Source: M3007 sp044226205 (GTDB lineage Bacteria > Bacteroidota > Bacteroidia > Chitinophagales > Saprospiraceae). Taken from it: a stretch of 64,000 nt of DNA. Where the stretch lies: contig JBGAHL010000010.1 of assembly GCA_044226205.1 (NCBI GenBank), positions 1 to 64,000 on the forward strand, given 5' to 3'. The position numbers and the translations under genes were made by a program. How positions within the stretch are numbered: the stretch's first letter is position 1; every line of letters begins with the position of its first letter. The notes below the pieces were generated by a model. That model was not told the origin of the DNA, did not search any database, and saw only the letters and a program-made list of their open reading frames with translations. Positions 59,548 to 64,000 of the stretch are shown here, one piece after another.

Positions 59548-61683
59548 TTACGCTTTTACCGTGCCTTTCGCCTTGGCGATCACCTGTTCGGCAACGTTGG
59601 TCGGCGCCGGGGCGTAGTGGCTGAATTCCATGGTGGAAGCAGCGCGGCCCGAGGTAAGGGTACGGAGCTGGGTTACATAACCGAACATTTCGGCGAGCGG
59701 AACCTCGGCCTGGATGGCAACAGCGCCACCGATACGGGTTTCCTGACCTTTCGGCAGGCCGCGACGGCGGTTCAAGTCACCGATTACCGGACCGACGTAT
59801 TCTTCCGGGGTTACGATTTCCAGTTTCATGATCGGCTCCATGATTTGCGGCTTGCACTTCGGAGCGGCTTCGCGGAAGCCTTCCTTGGCGCACAATTCGA
59901 AAGCGATCGGCTTGGAGTCAACGGCGTGCATACCACCGTCGACCACGCGCACTTTCATCGAATCGATGTTGTAGCCGGCCAGAACGCCATTGCTCATCAT
60001 CTGGTTGAAACCGTCGACGATGGGTTTCTGGTAGTTCTTGTCGATTGCGCCACCCACGATGGCCCATTCGAACTGGAGCTTTTTCTTGCCGCTTTTGAAG
60101 TCCTCGCTTTGCAGGAACTCTTCGTCGGCAGGGCCGAGTTCGAACTCCATTTCGGCGAAGAGACCCGAACCACCGGTTTGTTTTTTCAAACGTTCGCGGT
60201 GCGCTACTTTGGTGGTCAGTGCCTCTTTGTAGTTGACCTGCGGAGCGCCCTGATTGCACTCGACTTTGAACTCGCGACGCAGACGGTCAACGATAATTTC
60301 GAGGTGCAACTCACCCATACCGGAGATAACGGTCTGGTTGGTATCTTCATCGTAGCGAACGCGGAAGGTCGGATCTTCCTCGGCCAGTTTGTTGAGGGCC
60401 ATGCCGAGTTTGTCGAGGTCTTTCTGCGTTTTGGGTTCTACAGCCAAACCGATAACCGGCTCGGGGAACACCATGCTTTCGAGCACGATCGGGTTGTCGA
60501 CATCGCAGAGGGTATCGCCCGTGCGGATATCTTTGAAGCCTACGGCAGCGGCGATATCGCCGGCTTCGACTTTTTCGATCGGGTTCTGCTTGTTGGCGTG
60601 CATCTGGTAAAGACGGCTGATACGCTCTTTATCGCCCGTGCGGGTGTTGAGTACGTAGGAGCCGGCGTCCAGTTTGCCCGAGTAGCAGCGGATAAAGCAC
60701 AGACGGCCCACGAAGGGGTCGGTGGCAATTTTGAAGGCCAGAGCGGCGAAGGGTTCGCTGACGGAGGGTTTGCGGGTGATTTCTTCGTCCGTTTTCGGGT
60801 TCGTGCCTTTCACGGCAGCGATATCGATCGGCGAAGGGAGGTAGTAGCAAACCGCGTCGAGGCAAGCCTGTACGCCTTTGTTTTTGTAAGCCGAACCGCA
60901 CATCACCGGCGTCATTTTCATGTCGCAAACGGCGGCGCGAACAGCGGCGCGCATTTCATCCACGGTGATGGAATCGGGGTCGTCGAAGAATTTTTCGAGG
61001 AGGTTATCGTCGTAGGAAGCGACTTCTTCGATGAGTTTCTGACGGTATTCCAGAACGGTATCTTTCAGATCGTCGGGGATCGGAATGACGTTGAAGGTCA
61101 TGCCCTGATCCGCTTCGTTCCAGACAATAGCCTGGTTGGTCACGAGGTCGACCACGCCTTTGAATTTATCTTCTGCACCGATGGGCACCTGGAGCGGCAC
61201 GGCATTGGAGCCCAGTTTGGCTTTCATGTCTTTGACGACCATGAAAAAGTCGGCGCCCGTACGGTCCATTTTGTTGACGAAGCCGATACGCGGTACGCGG
61301 TAGTTGTCGGCCAGGCGCCAGTTGGTTTCAGACTGCGGTTCAACGCCGTCGACGGCGGAGAACAGGAACACCAGGCCGTCGAGAACGCGCAGGGAGCGGT
61401 TCACTTCCACGGTGAAGTCAACGTGGCCGGGCGTATCGATGATGTTGAAGTCGTAGCCTTGGTCTCCGACGTTCCAGATGCATTTGGTGGCAGCAGAGGT
61501 AATGGTAATGCCACGCTCCTGCTCCTGTTCCATCCAGTCCATGGTAGCAGCGCCTTCGTGTACTTCACCGATTTTGTGCGTGACACCCGTGTAATAAAGA
61601 ATACGCTCCGTAGTGGTCGTTTTCCCGGCATCGATGTGAGCGGCAATGCCGATGTTGCGGGTAAACCGGAGATCCTTTGACAT
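59548..61683 (-). CDS. fusA: Elongation factor G
   Basis: A 711-residue EF-G of normal length and domain order. G1 is AHIDAGKTTTTERILYYTG near residues 15-34, G3 is DTPGHVDF, G4 NKMDRTGADF, then domains II-V ending AKAKGTVKA. It drives GTP-dependent translocation and, with ribosome recycling factor, subunit splitting. It is the third gene of the rpsL-rpsG-fusA set but lies 282 bp beyond rpsG, a longer gap than usual, so it may also have its own promoter. Confidence 0.98.
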   Translation of the reverse strand: MSKDLRFTRNIGIAAHIDAGKTTTTERILYYTGVTHKIGEVHEGAATMDWMEQEQERGITITSAATKCIWNVGDQGYDFNIIDTPGHVDFTVEVNRSLRVLDGLVFLFSAVDGVEPQSETNWRLADNYRVPRIGFVNKMDRTGADFFMVVKDMKAKLGSNAVPLQVPIGAEDKFKGVVDLVTNQAIVWNEADQGMTFNVIPIPDDLKDTVLEYRQKLIEEVASYDDNLLEKFFDDPDSITVDEMRAAVRAAVCDMKMTPVMCGSAYKNKGVQACLDAVCYYLPSPIDIAAVKGTNPKTDEEITRKPSVSEPFAALAFKIATDPFVGRLCFIRCYSGKLDAGSYVLNTRTGDKERISRLYQMHANKQNPIEKVEAGDIAAAVGFKDIRTGDTLCDVDNPIVLESMVFPEPVIGLAVEPKTQKDLDKLGMALNKLAEEDPTFRVRYDEDTNQTVISGMGELHLEIIVDRLRREFKVECNQGAPQVNYKEALTTKVAHRERLKKQTGGSGLFAEMEFELGPADEEFLQSEDFKSGKKKLQFEWAIVGGAIDKNYQKPIVDGFNQMMSNGVLAGYNIDSMKVRVVDGGMHAVDSKPIAFELCAKEGFREAAPKCKPQIMEPIMKLEIVTPEEYVGPVIGDLNRRRGLPKGQETRIGGAVAIQAEVPLAEMFGYVTQLRTLTSGRAASTMEFSHYAPAPTNVAEQVIAKAKGTVKA

Positions 61684-61965
61684 GAGAGTTGAATGTTGTA
61701 GAGTGATGGTAATTTTTTAACGACGCGGTTTTCAGGTGTTTCAAAACAATCTATTGCAGTCAAGAATTAAAATGTCTGTTTGCTAGACATAAATTTTGCG
61801 CAATAGCATAAGGGGTTTTAAAAGTTTTGAGAAATCAAAATTGGATTGATCTTCTCCAAAGGCTTTAAAAACCGATACCGCCGGAAATTACCCGGTGCGG
61901 GTCGTATGAACTGACGCGGCACCGGACAATTTTCGACGGTAGGGCAGAAGGCTTCCAGCGTACGA

Positions 61966-62433
61966 TTACGACCGGAAGTGGGCAAAAGCGCGGTTGGCTT
62001 CGGCCATTTTATGGGTGTCTTCGCGTTTTTTAACGGCGCTGCCTTCACCCTTGCTGGCGGCGATAATTTCGGCGGCGAGTTTTTCGGCCATTCCTTTGCC
62101 GGCGCGGGCGCGGGCATAACGAATCAGCCATTTCATGCCGATGGAGATTTTGCGGTTGGCCGGCAATTCCGTAGGGATCTGGAAGGTAGCGCCACCAATA
62201 CGGCGGCTGCGGACTTCCACTTGCGGCATGACGTTGTTCAAGGCTTTTTTCCAGACTTGCAACTCGTCCTCGTTGGTGCGGCCTTTCACGATGTCGAGTG
62301 CATCGTAGAAAATGCCGAACGCCACGGTCTTCTTGCCTTCCCACATCAGGTTATTAACGAAACGAGTTACCATCGTGTCGCTATAACGAGGATCGGGAGC
62401 CAATACTCGAGGTTTCGGTTTGTGCTTACGCAT
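61966..62433 (-). CDS. rpsG: 30S ribosomal protein S7
   Basis: 155 residues from the ATG at 62433 (RKHKPKPRVLAPDPRYSDTM), the normal start and length. It carries VTRFVNNLMWEGKKTVA and the C-terminal KREDTHKMAEANRAFAHFR. S7 nucleates assembly of the 30S head and binds 16S rRNA at the exit site. It follows rpsL after 103 bp that contain a long inverted repeat, unusual within this operon. Confidence 0.98.
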   Translation of the reverse strand: MRKHKPKPRVLAPDPRYSDTMVTRFVNNLMWEGKKTVAFGIFYDALDIVKGRTNEDELQVWKKALNNVMPQVEVRSRRIGGATFQIPTELPANRKISIGMKWLIRYARARAGKGMAEKLAAEIIAASKGEGSAVKKREDTHKMAEANRAFAHFRS

Positions 62434-62449
62434 TCTTTTGTAAAGATGA

Positions 62450-62529
62450 ATGATGAATGTTAAATGATGAATGCCTTTGATGAACTCGAACCCCGCAGGA
62501 TTCATCATTCATCATTTATCATTCATCAT
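62450..62529. repeat. Long inverted repeat between rpsL and rpsG
   Basis: Arms at 62450-62473 and 62506-62529 match at 23 of 24 positions around a 32-base loop. The arms are built from ATGATGAATG words. It falls inside a translation-apparatus operon, in the rpsL-rpsG spacer. Confidence 0.85.
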
Positions 62530-62536
62530 TAAAAAA

Positions 62537-62911
62537 TTACTTCTTCGGTCGTTTCGAGCCGTATTTGGAACGGCTTTTCTTGCGGTTGTTGACACCGGCG
62601 GTATCCAGTGCGCCGCGAACGATGGTGTAACGCACACCGGGGAGGTCTTTCACACGACCACCGCGTACGAGCACGATGGAGTGCTCCTGCAGGTTGTGGC
62701 CTTCACCCGGGATGTAGCAGATCACCTCGATACCGTTTACCAAACGAACTTTGGCTACTTTACGCAGGGCGGAGTTGGGTTTCTTCGGTGTCGTCGTGTA
62801 TACACGGGTGCACACGCCTCGCTTCTGCGGAGAAGCACTCAAGGCGCGGCTTTTGCTTTTGTACTCGACCTGCTCGCGGCCCTTGCGGACCATCTGATTA
62901 ATGGTTGGCAT
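62537..62911 (-). CDS. rpsL: 30S ribosomal protein S12
   Basis: A 124-residue S12 of normal length. The two loops near the decoding centre read TTTPKKPNSALRKVAKV and GRVKDLPGVRYTIVRG, with Lys at both positions whose change commonly gives streptomycin resistance, so it looks streptomycin-sensitive at this gene. S12 helps monitor codon-anticodon pairing. It is the first gene of the rpsL-rpsG-fusA set. Confidence 0.98.
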   Translation of the reverse strand: MPTINQMVRKGREQVEYKSKSRALSASPQKRGVCTRVYTTTPKKPNSALRKVAKVRLVNGIEVICYIPGEGHNLQEHSIVLVRGGRVKDLPGVRYTIVRGALDTAGVNNRKKSRSKYGSKRPKK

Positions 62912-62997
62912 AAACGCTTTTAAGCAAAAATGTTATAACTCGTTCAAAATCAATTGAAAAACGACCTGTTTTTTACAGGGTTCTCCAAAAGCGAACG

Positions 62998-63029
62998 CAA
63001 AGATACTTGCATCGGGCAAAATTTTCCAA
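62998..63029 (-). promoter_or_regulatory. Promoter of the rpsL-rpsG-fusA operon
   Basis: On the minus strand TTG at 63029-63027, a 21-base spacer and TATCTTTG (63005-62998) match the Bacteroidota consensus. The leader to rpsL is about 80 bases and contains a CCTGTttttACAGG hairpin (62965-62978 region). Confidence 0.7.
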
Positions 63030-63036
63030 ATTGACC

Positions 63037-63999
63037 TTAAAAAAAGTCCTTCAAGTTTGTACCAATGCCCACATGCAACACCCCGCCCGCCAAATGGTAG
63101 GCGCCGTAGCCCACATCGAGGCGGAAACGATTGATCTTGAACCCTACCCCACCCGAGAAGCCGGCCAGGCTGCGGTAATTGCGCACCGAAAGTTCTTTTT
63201 TACGCAAATGGTTGTACCCGACCCTCAGGCGGAACGATTCGTTGCGCCCCAGCAGGAACTCTCCGGAGAAAATGAAGTGCCGGAAAAAATTGTCGAGCCC
63301 GGGGTTGCCCTGCGACTGGTTTTGGTCGCCACCGAACAGCAGCACCCCGTCGTCCTGATTGTCCGGGTCGTCGTAACGCAAGTCCCATTGATTCAAATGG
63401 TGCGCAATCACGGTCAGCCGGAAAGGGAGGTGCCTCAGTCGCTTGCTGAAACCCACTTGCAAATCGTAGGGCAAGTCTTCGCGCACGTCGTTGTAGGTAG
63501 CCAGTTCGGTGCCCACATTGCGCAGCACGATGGCCGCAGAAAAACGGCTCGCCGTGTCGACGTAGAGCGCGCCCAGGTCGGTCGCCAGCGCCGAAGCCTG
63601 GTACACATCGAGGGTGGATACCCCGAACCGGACATTGAGCCCCAACGAGATCCGTTCGGTCAGCTGACGCGCTGCGCCCAGGGTAAAAGCCGTTTCGGCG
63701 GCTTTTACCTTGCCGGTGACGTTGCCAAATTCATCGGCCTGCTTGATGTCGCCGTAGTTCATATACTGCAGGCCGCCGTGCACCGTGAAGCCCAGTTTGG
63801 GCAGGTGTGCGCCATAGGCTGCGTAGCCGTGCTGAATGTCGGACAGGTAAAAATTGTGCTGGAAAGTCAGGCGGCCGTCCATCGAAGGATTCAGGGCGGC
63901 TGGATTGGCGGCAGCGAATGCCACGTCGTCGTCCTGCACCGTGATTTGCGCCCCGCCGAGTGCGGTGATCCGTGCGGAGGGCGAAAGCGTCATGAATTG
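63037..63999 (-). CDS. porQ: Type IX secretion system protein PorQ (5' end outside the window)
   Basis: About 320 residues are visible. The frame is still open at the window edge (Gln-Phe before the first internal Met), so the start and signal peptide lie beyond 64000. The opening SPSARITALGGAQITVQDDD and the repeated beta-strand segments (FQHNFYLSDIQHGYAAYG, FRLRVGYNHLRK) to a final VGIGTNLKDFF fit PorQ/PorV-like outer-membrane barrels. PorQ takes part in handling T9SS cargo at the outer membrane and was linked to attachment to A-LPS. The window's sorting-domain proteins are its likely clients. Confidence 0.82.
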   Translation of the reverse strand, partial: QFMTLSPSARITALGGAQITVQDDDVAFAAANPAALNPSMDGRLTFQHNFYLSDIQHGYAAYGAHLPKLGFTVHGGLQYMNYGDIKQADEFGNVTGKVKAAETAFTLGAARQLTERISLGLNVRFGVSTLDVYQASALATDLGALYVDTASRFSAAIVLRNVGTELATYNDVREDLPYDLQVGFSKRLRHLPFRLTVIAHHLNQWDLRYDDPDNQDDGVLLFGGDQNQSQGNPGLDNFFRHFIFSGEFLLGRNESFRLRVGYNHLRKKELSVRNYRSLAGFSGGVGFKINRFRLDVGYGAYHLAGGVLHVGIGTNLKDFF

Positions 64000-64000
64000 A

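Noticed and set aside
59539..61680. 713-codon open frame opposite fusA
   Set aside because: It mirrors EF-G exactly. Long antisense frames over highly expressed genes with strong codon bias are a known artefact.
61818..62117. Possible extra gene between rpsG and fusA (minus strand)
   Set aside because: The frame overlaps the end of rpsG in another phase and has no motif. The 282-bp spacer shows only AT-rich DNA and a weak ATGTCT/AGACAT palindrome.

Overview
The window looks like a chromosomal segment of a Bacteroidota bacterium, most likely class Saprospiria (Saprospiraceae or Haliscomenobacter-like), with fairly high GC. The grounds are: several secreted proteins with type IX secretion (T9SS) C-terminal sorting domains, a PorQ gene at the right edge, DUF3667 proteins, an M43 cytophagalysin-type protease, promoter-like TTG-N17-23-TAnnTTTG boxes, and many genes with no evident Shine-Dalgarno site. 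I see no rRNA, confident tRNA, prophage, transposase or CRISPR array.

Layout. 1-6.7 kb: citrulline hydrolase ctlX, two tandem DUF3667 membrane proteins, gatB and a secreted M61-like peptidase. 6.7-16.6 kb (minus strand): a PKD/beta-barrel surface protein, a small secreted protein, a two-gene set of a surface protein plus a TPR-CHAT caspase-like protein (both with C-terminal membrane anchors), and an S74 intramolecular-chaperone T9SS protein. 16.8-18.1 kb: an ECF sigma factor and a probable anti-sigma/TPR partner. 18.1-31.5 kb: mixed housekeeping and secreted proteins (997-aa T9SS protein, YhiN-type flavoprotein, M43 protease, YheT hydrolase, endonuclease/phosphatase, SIMPL-like protein). 31.7-36.6 kb: dnaK and a 926-aa T9SS protein. 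36.9-46.8 kb: a paralogue of the 18-kb protein, ABC exporter, tatD-tcdA, GNAT acetyltransferase, ExbD-like protein, enolase and a TPR protein. 46.9-54.4 kb: a lipoprotein with a TPR-like partner, ndk, an NrnA-like phosphoesterase and three secreted FKBP-family proteins. 54.6-57.0 kb: prfB with its programmed frameshift, a MntA-HepT toxin-antitoxin pair and a Coq4-like protein. 57.1-64 kb: a vanadium-haloperoxidase-like protein, then fusA, rpsG and rpsL (transcribed rpsL-rpsG-fusA), and a 5'-truncated porQ.

The points I find most interesting are: (1) the MntA-HepT module sits exactly between two 67-bp copies of the prfB 3' end (62/67 identical), as if it arrived as a cassette and regenerated the gene; (2) prfB keeps a strong AGGAGG frameshift stimulator in a phylum whose ribosomes mostly ignore such sites; (3) the TPR-CHAT protein has a signal peptide and C-terminal anchor, placing a caspase-like domain outside the cytoplasm beside a similarly anchored partner; (4) the vanadium-haloperoxidase-like protein has Asn in place of the vanadate-ligating His; (5) a set of long intergenic inverted repeats with periodic arms, unrelated in sequence but alike in design, one of them inside the ribosomal protein operon and one flanked by a 14-bp direct repeat.
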